DNA of 55,976 nucleotides, from NCBI GenBank assembly GCA_002727315.1, contig PBWR01000005.1, forward strand, positions 1 through 55,976. The letters run 5' to 3'. A program made the position numbers and the translations under genes. Positions 44,786 to 52,532 of the stretch are shown here, one piece after another (position 1 is the stretch's first letter; the number at the start of each line of letters is the position of its first letter). The notes under the pieces were generated by a model. The model did not search any database. It had not been told where the DNA came from and saw only the letters and a program-made list of their open reading frames with translations. The DNA is from Alphaproteobacteria bacterium. GTDB lineage: Bacteria > Pseudomonadota > Alphaproteobacteria > UBA6615.

Positions 44786-46138
44786 GTGAGCTCGTTCGTT
44801 CGTTTGGTTGCCCTGATCGCCACGCTCGCAGTCGCGGGATCCCTACCTGCATTCGGCCAAGGTCGGAGTATCGGCCTTATACGCGATGCGGAGATTGAAA
44901 ATATCATCCGCGACTACGCCACGCCAATTTTCAATGCGGCGGGTCTCGACAGCGCCAATGTCAAAATTCACCTGGTCAACGACCCCCGGCTGAACGCATT
45001 TGTCGCCGGCGGCCAACGCATGTTCATCAACACCGGCCTGCTGATACGCGCAAAGGACCCCGAAGAAGTTATCGGCGTGATTGCCCACGAAGCCGGCCAT
45101 ATCGCAGGCGGCCATCTGGCCCGGTTCCAGGATGAACTTCGCAACGCGCAGACGAAATCCATCATTGCCATGATCGCCGGCCTCGCCGCCGGGATCGCCG
45201 CCAAGGACGGGCGTGTTGCCGGGGCAATCGTCGGCGGTGGCCAGGGCGCTGCATTTGCCGATCTCCTGAAGTACAGCCGAACCCAGGAATCCGCGGCCGA
45301 TGCAGCTGCCCTCAAGTATCTCGACAGGACCGGGGTTTCGGCCCGCGGCCTGCTTGAATTCTTCGCGCTCCTGCAGCGCGAAATCCGGCTCACCGGCGGG
45401 CGCGAACATCCCTATCTCAGCACCCATCCGCTCACCAACGACCGGATCGCGACAGTTTCCAGTCACCTGGCGCTCTCACGGTTTGCCGATGCTCCGACAC
45501 CTGAGGATCTGCGGAAAAAGCACGCCATGATGCGCGCCAAGCTGATCGGCTTTATGGAACCGCTCGAGACAACCTTGAAAATCTACAAGGAGACCGACAC
45601 CAGCCTGCCCGCACGTTATGCGCGAACGCTGGCCTATTATCGTCGGTCGGATATGGCGAAGGCGGTGCCGCTGGTGGACGGGTTGGTCACCGAAGAGCCA
45701 GACAACCCCTACTTCCACGAGATCAAAGGCCAGATGCTGCTGGAAAACGGGCGCGTCGTAGATTCCATCGCCTCCTACCAGCGAACGGTTGACCTGGCCC
45801 CGCAGGAACCGCTCCTGCGCACAGCCCTGGCAAAGGCACAGGTCGAGACAGGCAACCAGGCTTTGCTCGAACCCGCGCTCGACAATCTCCGCGCGTCGGC
45901 ACGCCTGGATCCAAGCCTGGCGGAGACATGGCGGCTTCTGACGATCGTGAACGGCCGTCTGGGCAACCAGGGCCAGTTGGCATTGAGCCAGGCCGAGTAC
46001 TCGCTGCTGAGCGACAACGCCAAGGCCGCCAACGCATTAGCCAAACGCGCCGTTGATATCCTCCCCACAGGCGCACCAGGTTGGATCCGCGCCCAGGACA
46101 TCATTAGCGAAACCGAGCGGCGTCTCGACGACAAGTGA
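44786..46138 (+). CDS. M48 metalloprotease with TPR repeats, BepA/YfgC-like
   Basis: A 450-residue periplasmic protease. A signal peptide (FVRLVALIATLAVAGSLPAFGQ) comes first. The M48 zinc motif is VIAHEAGHIAGGHLARFQDE near residue 100, with the third ligand Glu in SRTQESAADAAALKYLDRTG. TPR-like helices cover residues ~270-440 (AVPLVDGLVTEEPDNPYFHE, ASYQRTVDLAPQEPLLRTAL). BepA proteins assist or degrade outer membrane proteins during assembly. GTG start chosen from the signal peptide and GGAG spacing. A broken dsbA-like gene follows 60 bases later. Confidence 0.9.
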   Translation: MSSFVRLVALIATLAVAGSLPAFGQGRSIGLIRDAEIENIIRDYATPIFNAAGLDSANVKIHLVNDPRLNAFVAGGQRMFINTGLLIRAKDPEEVIGVIAHEAGHIAGGHLARFQDELRNAQTKSIIAMIAGLAAGIAAKDGRVAGAIVGGGQGAAFADLLKYSRTQESAADAAALKYLDRTGVSARGLLEFFALLQREIRLTGGREHPYLSTHPLTNDRIATVSSHLALSRFADAPTPEDLRKKHAMMRAKLIGFMEPLETTLKIYKETDTSLPARYARTLAYYRRSDMAKAVPLVDGLVTEEPDNPYFHEIKGQMLLENGRVVDSIASYQRTVDLAPQEPLLRTALAKAQVETGNQALLEPALDNLRASARLDPSLAETWRLLTIVNGRLGNQGQLALSQAEYSLLSDNAKAANALAKRAVDILPTGAPGWIRAQDIISETERRLDDK

Positions 46139-46196
46139 TCGCTACCAGTCACCTTTGCGTGACAAGGCTGTAGGCGGGTTGAACCGCCCCGTTCGC

Positions 46197-46695
46197 TCAA
46201 CCATCATCCAGTGCGTTTTGGTCGGCAACCCGGACGCAACGGTGACGGTGGTCGAATTCTTCGACTACCAATGCCCCTACTGCAAACGCATGGCCCAGGA
46301 TCTCGCCAAGATCGCGGCCGAAGACCCTGACGTGAAGGTAATCTTCAAGGAATTCCCGGTCTTCGGTACGCAATCTACACTGGCGACGCGCGCGGCCCTG
46401 GCGGCAGACAAGCAGGCAAGTAAGAGGAATTCCACCTCGCGCTCATGGGACTGGGCGGTGCGCCGTCCGAGAACGCGGTCTTCCGGGTCGCCAGCCGCCT
46501 TGGTTTGGATCTCGAGCGCCTGCGGCCGGACATGCAGTCACGCGCGATCGAGGACCTTATCCAGACCAACTACCGCCTGGCACAGGATATCGGGTTCGCG
46601 GAACACCGGCATTCATCGTCGGCGATCAGCTAGTGCCCGGCGCGCTGGACCCGGACTCGATGCGGCAACTGATCGCACAGAAACGCGGCAGCTAG
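46197..46695 (+). pseudogene. Broken DsbA-family thiol oxidoreductase
   Basis: A DsbA-like thioredoxin-fold protein is spread over three frames. Frame one reads GNPDATVTVVEFFDYQCPYC with the CPYC active site, then KVIFKEFPVFGTQSTLATRA. Frame two reads FHLALMGLGGAPSENAVFRV then ERLRPDMQSRAIEDLIQTNY. Frame three reads GTPAFIVGDQLVPGALDPDS to the stop at 46693-46695, with the cis-Pro motif. One missing G near 46415 and one near 46600 explain the shifts; a TAA near 46421-46423 replaces what is normally a Tyr codon. The signal peptide and N-terminal helices are also absent. The gene cannot make a working protein as written. Confidence 0.8.
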
Positions 46696-46701
46696 CGCGC
46701 G

Positions 46702-47346
46702 CTATTCAGCATCCGGCTGGTTCTCGGGCAGCGCATCCCTGAACGCCGCCTCATCCAGGCAGGCATCATTGATTCGCATGGCCGTCGGATAGCTCGACAT
46801 ATCGCAGCCAAAGCGTTGTGCGTTGTAGATCTGCGGGACCAGGCAAACATCGGCCATCGTCGGGCTGTCGCCATGGGCAAATCGACCCGCGCCGCCATCG
46901 GCCAGCATGCCTTCAAGACCACCCATCCCTTCACTGATCCAGTGCTTGTACCAGCCTTCGTTGCGGGACTCTTCCTCGATATCGAAATCCGAACCGAGCA
47001 GCCGGAGAACCCGAAGATTGTTGAGGGGATGGATGTCACAGGCGATCGCCTGGGAAATTGCGCGCACCCGCGTTCGTCCCTTGGCGTCATCGGGCAGCAA
47101 TCGCAGCGTGTCCGGGTGTGTTTCGTCGAGATATTCCATGATCGCCATGGACTGGATCACCTTGGTTCCGTCGTCATCGATCAGCGTGGGAACCAGCCCC
47201 TGCGGATTGACCGCAAGATAGGCATCGGATGACTGCTCCTTGCGCCGCAGATGCACATACTCCCGCTCCGCTTCCAGCCCCTTGAGGTTGAGCGCGATCC
47301 GTATCCGGAACGCCGCCGACGAACGCCAATAATCATACAGTTTCAT
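46702..47346 (-). CDS. maiA: Maleylacetoacetate isomerase, zeta-class GST
   Basis: A 214-residue zeta-class glutathione transferase. The N-terminal MKLYDYWRSSAAFRIRIALN contains the class signature S-S-A-x-R-x-R with the catalytic Ser, followed by NPQGLVPTLIDDDG and IQSMAIMEYLDETHPD for glutathione binding. The helical domain has AIACDIHPLNNLRVLRLL, also a zeta-class mark. The enzyme isomerises maleylacetoacetate to fumarylacetoacetate in tyrosine breakdown; here no other genes of that pathway are close, so the name rests on the signature. Confidence 0.9.
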   Translation of the reverse strand: MKLYDYWRSSAAFRIRIALNLKGLEAEREYVHLRRKEQSSDAYLAVNPQGLVPTLIDDDGTKVIQSMAIMEYLDETHPDTLRLLPDDAKGRTRVRAISQAIACDIHPLNNLRVLRLLGSDFDIEEESRNEGWYKHWISEGMGGLEGMLADGGAGRFAHGDSPTMADVCLVPQIYNAQRFGCDMSSYPTAMRINDACLDEAAFRDALPENQPDAE

Positions 47347-47367
47347 TGAATTTCCCCTCGCGCGCGA

Positions 47368-49302
47368 TCAAGAGCCGCCCGACGTCTCAAGATTGCGGAT
47401 ATCCAGTGCCGGCAAGTCATCTGCCGGCTCAAAATCGAACACCCGCCCATAGAACGCAAATTCGGATTCGAGTGCACGGCAAACATTCTCAGCCCGGCGG
47501 AACCCATGTCCCTCACCCTCGAACAAAACGTAGGCGACGGGAATTCCCTTGCGGTCGAGCGCGTCAACCATGGCTTCGGCCTGGTTCGGCGGCACAACCC
47601 GGTCCTCGTCCCCCTGCAGGAAGATGACCGGACAATTCAGCGCATTCACATGTTCGATCGGCGATCTGTCCCTGTACAACTGCTCGTCCTCGGGGAGCGG
47701 TCCGATGAGACGGTCGAGATAGCGGCTTTCAAACTTGTGGGTGTCGCGCGCCAGGGTCATCAAATCGCCGATGCCGTAAAGGCTGGCTCCCGCCGAAAAC
47801 GTGTCACGGAACGCCAGCGCCGCCAGGGCGGTGTACCCGCCGGCGCTGCCGCCGCGGATCGCAAGACGTTCCGGGTCTGCCAGGTTCCGCGACACAAGGT
47901 GTTGCGCACCGGCCTCCATGTCATCAACATCGGCCACGCCCCATGCGCCGTAGAGTGCTTCGCGGTATTCGCGCCCGAACCCCGTGCTGCCCCGGTAGTT
48001 GACGTCCAGCACCGCAAAACCGCGGTTGGTCCAATACTGGATCGCCAGGCTGAACGAAGGTGAGGACGCACCGGTCGGTCCACCGTGACCGCGCACCAGC
48101 AGCGGCGGGGCAGCATCGTCCGGACCGGTATACGCCCCATTGCGGGCCGGATAGTAAAACGCATAGGCCACCGCGCCATCGGTGGTCTCGAACGTGATCG
48201 CTTCCGGCTCGGATAGCTCCACCACGTCCGGTGCCGTCTCAAGCGAGGATTTTAGAACGTCACCCGTCCCCGTCGCCGGGTCCCATGCCACGACGGCCGG
48301 CGCTGCTAGAGCCGACGACCCAATGAATACTATCCGGTCGCCAACCGCCTGAGGCGCGCCGACATCGGTGTAGGGTACGTCGATGTCCTGCATCTGACCG
48401 TCGGCGATACGCGCGAGGTTCCAGCTTCCGTTCCGCGAATAACTCGAAAGGACCTCGCCCGCCGCCGTCAGGCTGTAGGTGCGCATACCGAACACCCATT
48501 GCGGAAGGCCGAACTCCGCCTCATATTCGACCAGCACGGAGACCCGGTCGCCATTCCATACATGCAGGTTCCACCAGCCGTCGGTATCGCAAACGAAATA
48601 AAGCTCACCGTCAGCCGCCCATTCCGGCTGAAACACCGATACACCGTCGCCGCCGGCAATCCTTCTTGGTTCCGCCAGCCGGCCGTCGATTTCGATTTCT
48701 GAGACCCACAGTGTCGCCCCGTCCCAGGGCATGTCAGGCAATTCCCAACTGACCCAGCAAAGCCGGCTCCCGTCTGGCGACAAACGCGGGTTCGATACGA
48801 AATCGTGTCCGGCGACCAGCACCTCGCTCGCGCCGGTCGACAGATCAACGCCGACCAGTTCGTTCACCACGGCATCGTCGATATGGCTTTCGCGGACACA
48901 GACTAGCCGTCCGTGGGCACTGTCGAGCACCATATCGGCATGGCGCTCACCTGTGTCGGCGGTCAGCGGCACAGGATCGTCGGATCCGGTACATGTGTAG
49001 ATTCGCTGATCCTCGAAATTGACGAAGTAGATCGCGCCGTTCGCGACCATCGCAGCGCCGCCGCCATACTCATGGGCACGCGACCGGGCTGAGAATCCGT
49101 CCGGAAGCATATCCACGGGACCGTCTTCGGTGTGACGCACCAGGACCACCCGTCCGCCCTCGCTTGGCCGTCCTTCAAGCCAGTAGATATCCCCGTCGTC
49201 GACGATCACGCCACCGAGCGAGATCGTCGTACCGGCGATCATCTCTGCGGTGATCGATGATGGCCAGGTGCCATACGCCGCGATGGTCTTGGGACTGCTC
49301 AT
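47368..49302 (-). CDS. S9 family prolyl oligopeptidase-like serine peptidase
   Basis: A 644-residue peptidase with an N-terminal beta-propeller (residues ~25-370, repeated strands such as LSPDGSRLCWVSW and VSVFQPEWAADGELYFVCDT) and a C-terminal alpha/beta hydrolase. The nucleophile is in LAIRGGSAGGYTALAAL (Ser near 470), the Asp in FLQGDEDRVVPPNQAEAMVD and the His in VLFEGEGHGFRRAENV. PPLLVRGHGGPTGASSPSFS carries the oxyanion region. This is the acylaminoacyl-peptidase/dipeptidyl peptidase layout; it cleaves short peptides, probably in the cytoplasm as no signal is seen. Its ATG overlaps the mgtE stop (ATGA). Confidence 0.9.
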   Translation of the reverse strand: MSSPKTIAAYGTWPSSITAEMIAGTTISLGGVIVDDGDIYWLEGRPSEGGRVVLVRHTEDGPVDMLPDGFSARSRAHEYGGGAAMVANGAIYFVNFEDQRIYTCTGSDDPVPLTADTGERHADMVLDSAHGRLVCVRESHIDDAVVNELVGVDLSTGASEVLVAGHDFVSNPRLSPDGSRLCWVSWELPDMPWDGATLWVSEIEIDGRLAEPRRIAGGDGVSVFQPEWAADGELYFVCDTDGWWNLHVWNGDRVSVLVEYEAEFGLPQWVFGMRTYSLTAAGEVLSSYSRNGSWNLARIADGQMQDIDVPYTDVGAPQAVGDRIVFIGSSALAAPAVVAWDPATGTGDVLKSSLETAPDVVELSEPEAITFETTDGAVAYAFYYPARNGAYTGPDDAAPPLLVRGHGGPTGASSPSFSLAIQYWTNRGFAVLDVNYRGSTGFGREYREALYGAWGVADVDDMEAGAQHLVSRNLADPERLAIRGGSAGGYTALAALAFRDTFSAGASLYGIGDLMTLARDTHKFESRYLDRLIGPLPEDEQLYRDRSPIEHVNALNCPVIFLQGDEDRVVPPNQAEAMVDALDRKGIPVAYVLFEGEGHGFRRAENVCRALESEFAFYGRVFDFEPADDLPALDIRNLETSGGS

Positions 49303-50696
49303 AGAAGGATAAGCGCGGCGAGCCCGAGAAACGACACGAACCCGACCACATCGGTGACGGTTGTCAGGACAACGGCTGAGCCCACGGCGGGGTCAATACG
49401 CAAGCGCTGAAGCACGATCGGGATGGTGACACCGGCAAATCCGGCAATCAGAAGGTTCACGACCATCGCAGCGGCAATGATCAGCCCGATCACCGGCTGG
49501 CCGAACCATAACCAGGCGATACCCCCCATCAGAACGGCAAAGAGCATTCCATTGATACCGCCGACGATAATTTCCTTACCGACGATGCGCGCCGCATTGG
49601 TCGCGGTCAGCTCTTTCATCGCCAGGGCGCGCACGGCAACCGTGAGCGTCTGGGTACCGGCATTGCCGCCCATCGAGGCGACGATCGGCATCAGGATAGC
49701 GAGGGCGACGACCTGCTCGATCGCCGCATCGAACAAGCCGATCACCAGCGATGCGATGATCGCGGTGCCCAGATTTGCCAGCAACCACGAGAAACGCGCG
49801 CGCGTGGTGTCGAGCACGGCCTCGTAGAAGTCATCCTCGCGCACACCGCCAAGGCGCATGATGTCCTCTTCGGCTTCTTCGTGGATAACATGAACGACAT
49901 CGTCCGCCGTGATCACCCCCATGAGCTGTCCGTCATCGTTCACGACCGGCGCCGACACCAGGGCGAACTGTTTGAACATCAGGGCCACTTCTTCCTGGTC
50001 CATCTGAACCCGGGCCGCACGCACATCCGTCAGCATGATGTCGTCGATCCGGACACCGCGCTGATTGCGCATCAATCGCGACAACGGGATGCTGCCGACG
50101 GGGTGCCGTTCCTCGTCGACCGCGTAGATTTCATAGAAATCACGCGGCAGGTTCGCCGCGCGCTCGCGCATATAGTCGATCGTATTGCCCACGGACCAGT
50201 CCTTCGGGACGGTCACAAGTTCACGCTGCATCAACCTGCCGGCACTGTCCTCGGGATAGGACAGGGCCTCCTCGACTAGGGCACGGTCCGAGGGTGACAG
50301 CCGCTCGAGAACTTGGGCCTGATCGGCCTCGGCCACATTCTCGAAGACATCGACGGCGTCGTCGGTTTCGAGCTCGGTGATGACCGCTGCGACCTCTTCC
50401 GGGTCGAGCTGCTCAAGGATGTCTTCGCGCACCACGTCGTCGAGGTTCGGCAGAATCTCGGGATCGAGCTCCTCCCGAACATGGTCGAGCAGGAGCAACC
50501 GGCTGTCGGGAGTCAGTTCCTCAAGAAGGTCCGCCAGCTCCGACGCATGCAGGGCGGCGATCAGGTCATCGAGCTCGCCGAGCTTTCCGTCGGACAATGC
50601 AGTCTCGGCCGCGCGCACCAAGTCCTCATCGACGCCGAAGCTGCGTTCGACGTCGTCGTCGGCCGTACGGACGTCGATTTCCGCCTGGTTCACCAT
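49299..50696 (-). CDS. mgtE: Magnesium transporter MgtE
   Basis: A 465-residue MgtE magnesium channel. The acidic N domain (residues ~30-135, LLEELTPDSRLLLLDHVREE) and two CBS domains (ENVAEADQ to ~265, with VNDDGQLMGVITADDVVHVI) sense magnesium. Five membrane helices follow (ANLGTAIIASLVIGLFDAAI, GGNAGTQTLTVAVRALAMKE, AVGSAVVLTTVTDVVGFVSF). Length is typical. Its start overlaps the end of the maeB remnant by seven bases in another frame, so it may depend on transcription from there. Confidence 0.95.
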   Translation of the reverse strand: MVNQAEIDVRTADDDVERSFGVDEDLVRAAETALSDGKLGELDDLIAALHASELADLLEELTPDSRLLLLDHVREELDPEILPNLDDVVREDILEQLDPEEVAAVITELETDDAVDVFENVAEADQAQVLERLSPSDRALVEEALSYPEDSAGRLMQRELVTVPKDWSVGNTIDYMRERAANLPRDFYEIYAVDEERHPVGSIPLSRLMRNQRGVRIDDIMLTDVRAARVQMDQEEVALMFKQFALVSAPVVNDDGQLMGVITADDVVHVIHEEAEEDIMRLGGVREDDFYEAVLDTTRARFSWLLANLGTAIIASLVIGLFDAAIEQVVALAILMPIVASMGGNAGTQTLTVAVRALAMKELTATNAARIVGKEIIVGGINGMLFAVLMGGIAWLWFGQPVIGLIIAAAMVVNLLIAGFAGVTIPIVLQRLRIDPAVGSAVVLTTVTDVVGFVSFLGLAALILL

Positions 50697-51409
50697 TTGA
50701 GGCTAAGATTTTGCTCGTGCTGGTCATACTGAGCGCCGACGGCGGCTACCGCGCTCATGTTCAGGATTCCGCGGGCCATCACCGAAGGCGTCAGGATATG
50801 CGCGGAACGCGACGTGCTGACGAGGATCGGCCCGACGGCCAGGCCGTCAGCGAGCGTCTTCAGCAGATTGAACGCGATGTTCGCGGCATCCTGGTCAAGC
50901 ATGACCAGAAAATTTGCCTGTCCGTCCAGAAAACTGTTGGGAAAAATGCGTTCACTGATGTCCGAATCGATCGCGGCGTCGCCGTCGATCTCGCCTTCGA
51001 CCTGCAAATCCGGATCGCGTTCATGCACGAGCTGGCGCGCCTTGCGCATCTTCTGGGCCGAGGCGAAGTTGGAGCTGCCGAAGTTCGAATGCGACAGCAA
51101 GCCGACCATCGGGGTCAGTCCGAAACGACGCACCTCTTCCGCGGGAAGGTGGGTCATTTCCGCGATCTCCTCGACAGTGGGATCCGGCGTGACATAGGTG
51201 TCGGTGATGAAAATCGTGTCGCGGACAGTCAGCTCGGCCGCCATGGCCGAATCTTCGGAAATTGCCAAAGAGGCCTGCGCCACGCCCGGTGTGTAGGCGC
51301 GGGACAGATCCCGCTGGTTCGCCAGCAGTTTGGACGCAACGACCTCGATTTTTCCAGGCCGCCCTTCACGATGATATCGAAGGGCTGTTTCGCGAATATC
51401 TTCCGCCAT
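50690..51409 (-). CDS. maeB: Internally deleted NADP-malic enzyme (MaeB N and C ends only)
   Basis: A 239-residue open frame joining two pieces of MaeB, normally about 750-770 residues. The N-terminal ~62 residues match the start of malic enzyme: ALRYHREGRPGKIEVVASKL, LANQRDLSRAYTPGVAQASL. From residue ~63 the sequence matches the C-terminal phosphotransacetylase-like domain: IFITDTYVTPDPTVEEIAEM, VRRFGLTPMVGLLSHSNFGS, GEIDGDAAIDSDISERIFPN, GPILVSTSRSAHILTPSVMA. The malic enzyme catalytic domain, NAD-binding domain and the first part of the PTA-like domain are missing, about 510-530 residues, yet the frame is kept. It cannot be an active malic enzyme. Whether the short protein is made is unknown. 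Confidence 0.8.
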   Translation of the reverse strand: MAEDIRETALRYHREGRPGKIEVVASKLLANQRDLSRAYTPGVAQASLAISEDSAMAAELTVRDTIFITDTYVTPDPTVEEIAEMTHLPAEEVRRFGLTPMVGLLSHSNFGSSNFASAQKMRKARQLVHERDPDLQVEGEIDGDAAIDSDISERIFPNSFLDGQANFLVMLDQDAANIAFNLLKTLADGLAVGPILVSTSRSAHILTPSVMARGILNMSAVAAVGAQYDQHEQNLSLKW

Positions 51410-51558
51410 GACAATCCTCGGTAAAGCGGCAACGCAAACGCCTCGAGTGCGCGCGCCGGGGAAACAGGGGTTACCCCGTTAGATGCGTGATCCATCAACC
51501 GCAGGCAACCGAAAAACAAGCAAAACCGTCGATACAGGACTATATTCGGCTTCAGAGC

Positions 51559-52245
51559 ATGACAGTTTCGCGAACATCCCGCACCCTGCACCGGGCGCGC
51601 CCGAGCCCCGTCACCTGGCAAATCGCGCCGGGGCTAACCGCCTATGACGACGCCGTTGCGACCATGGAATCCCGGGTGGCCGCCATTCATGAGGGCGAGG
51701 CGGGCGAGCTGGTCTGGCTGGTCGAACACCCGCCCCTGTACACGGCGGGCACGAGCGCCAAACCCGACGATCTCCTCGCCGCCGACCGCTTCCCGGTGCA
51801 TGAGACCGGACGCGGCGGGCAATATACCTATCACTGACCCGGCCAACGGGTGGCCTACGCCATCATAGACCTACGCGAACGCGGGCAGGATCTACGCGCC
51901 TATGTACGTGGCCTGGAGGCCTGGGTCATCGAAACGCTGGCCGGGTTCGGGGTGCAGGGCGAACGCCGCGACGGACGTGTCGGCATCTGGGTCCCACGCG
52001 AGGGCCCGCGCGAGGACAAGATCGCCGCGATCGGTGTGCGGGTCCGGCACTGGATCGCCTATCACGGGATTGCCATCAACGTTGCACCGGAGCTGGAGCA
52101 TTTCTCGGGAATCGTGCCGTGCGGCATCGGCGAAGAACATCTCGGCGTCACCAGCCTGATGGACCTCGGGATCTACGCGACCATGGACGATGTCGACGCG
52201 GCGCTGATGAAAAGCTTCCGGACAATCTTCGGAGACGACACCTAG
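51559..52245 (+). pseudogene. lipB: lipB, octanoyltransferase gene interrupted by an in-frame TGA
   Basis: LipB moves octanoyl groups from acyl carrier protein to lipoyl domains. The frame starts at ATG 51559 and reads [31 protein letters not shown], then a TGA at 51835-51837, then [20 protein letters not shown] in the same frame. The stop replaces the first Gly of the highly conserved HGPGQ motif; a GGA-to-TGA change explains it. After it everything is intact: [20 protein letters not shown] with the catalytic Lys, and [20 protein letters not shown] with the Cys. Both sides keep coding character, so the change is recent or an error. Its stop overlaps acyP as CTAG. Confidence 0.85.
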
Positions 52246-52532
52246 TACGTCGGGAGCTTGCGAAACCCCTGCCCGATCAGCGGCCCGGCATCGACGCTCT
52301 CACGCTCGATATGATCGACCGACGCCGTCGGCGGCCCCTCATGGCAACGCTCTATCATCCGTTCGACCTGGGGTTCCGGCCCCGCGAAGACGGCCTCGAC
52401 CGTGCCGTCGGAACAGTTGCGCACCCATCCGTCTAGGCAATGATCACGCGCCCGGTTCTCGGTCCAGGCGCGGTACCAAACGCCCTGAACACGCCCGCTG
52501 ATACGAACCCGTACGGCGCAGTCCCGCGGCAC
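52242..52532 (-). CDS. acyP: Acylphosphatase
   Basis: A 96-residue acylphosphatase, which hydrolyses carboxyl-phosphate bonds. The signature [20 protein letters not shown] holds the catalytic Arg, and [20 protein letters not shown] holds the catalytic Asn. Length is normal. It starts at a GTG overlapping the pccA stop by one base (TAGTG), so it is read with pccA. No metabolic link is certain. Confidence 0.93.
   Translation of the reverse strand: MPRDCAVRVRISGRVQGVWYRAWTENRARDHCLDGWVRNCSDGTVEAVFAGPEPQVERMIERCHEGPPTASVDHIERESVDAGPLIGQGFRKLPTY

Noticed and set aside
51835-51837. Selenocysteine or Gly recoding at the lipB TGA
   Set aside because: Gly at this site is conserved, Sec would not fit, and TGA ends several intact genes here; mutation or error is simpler.
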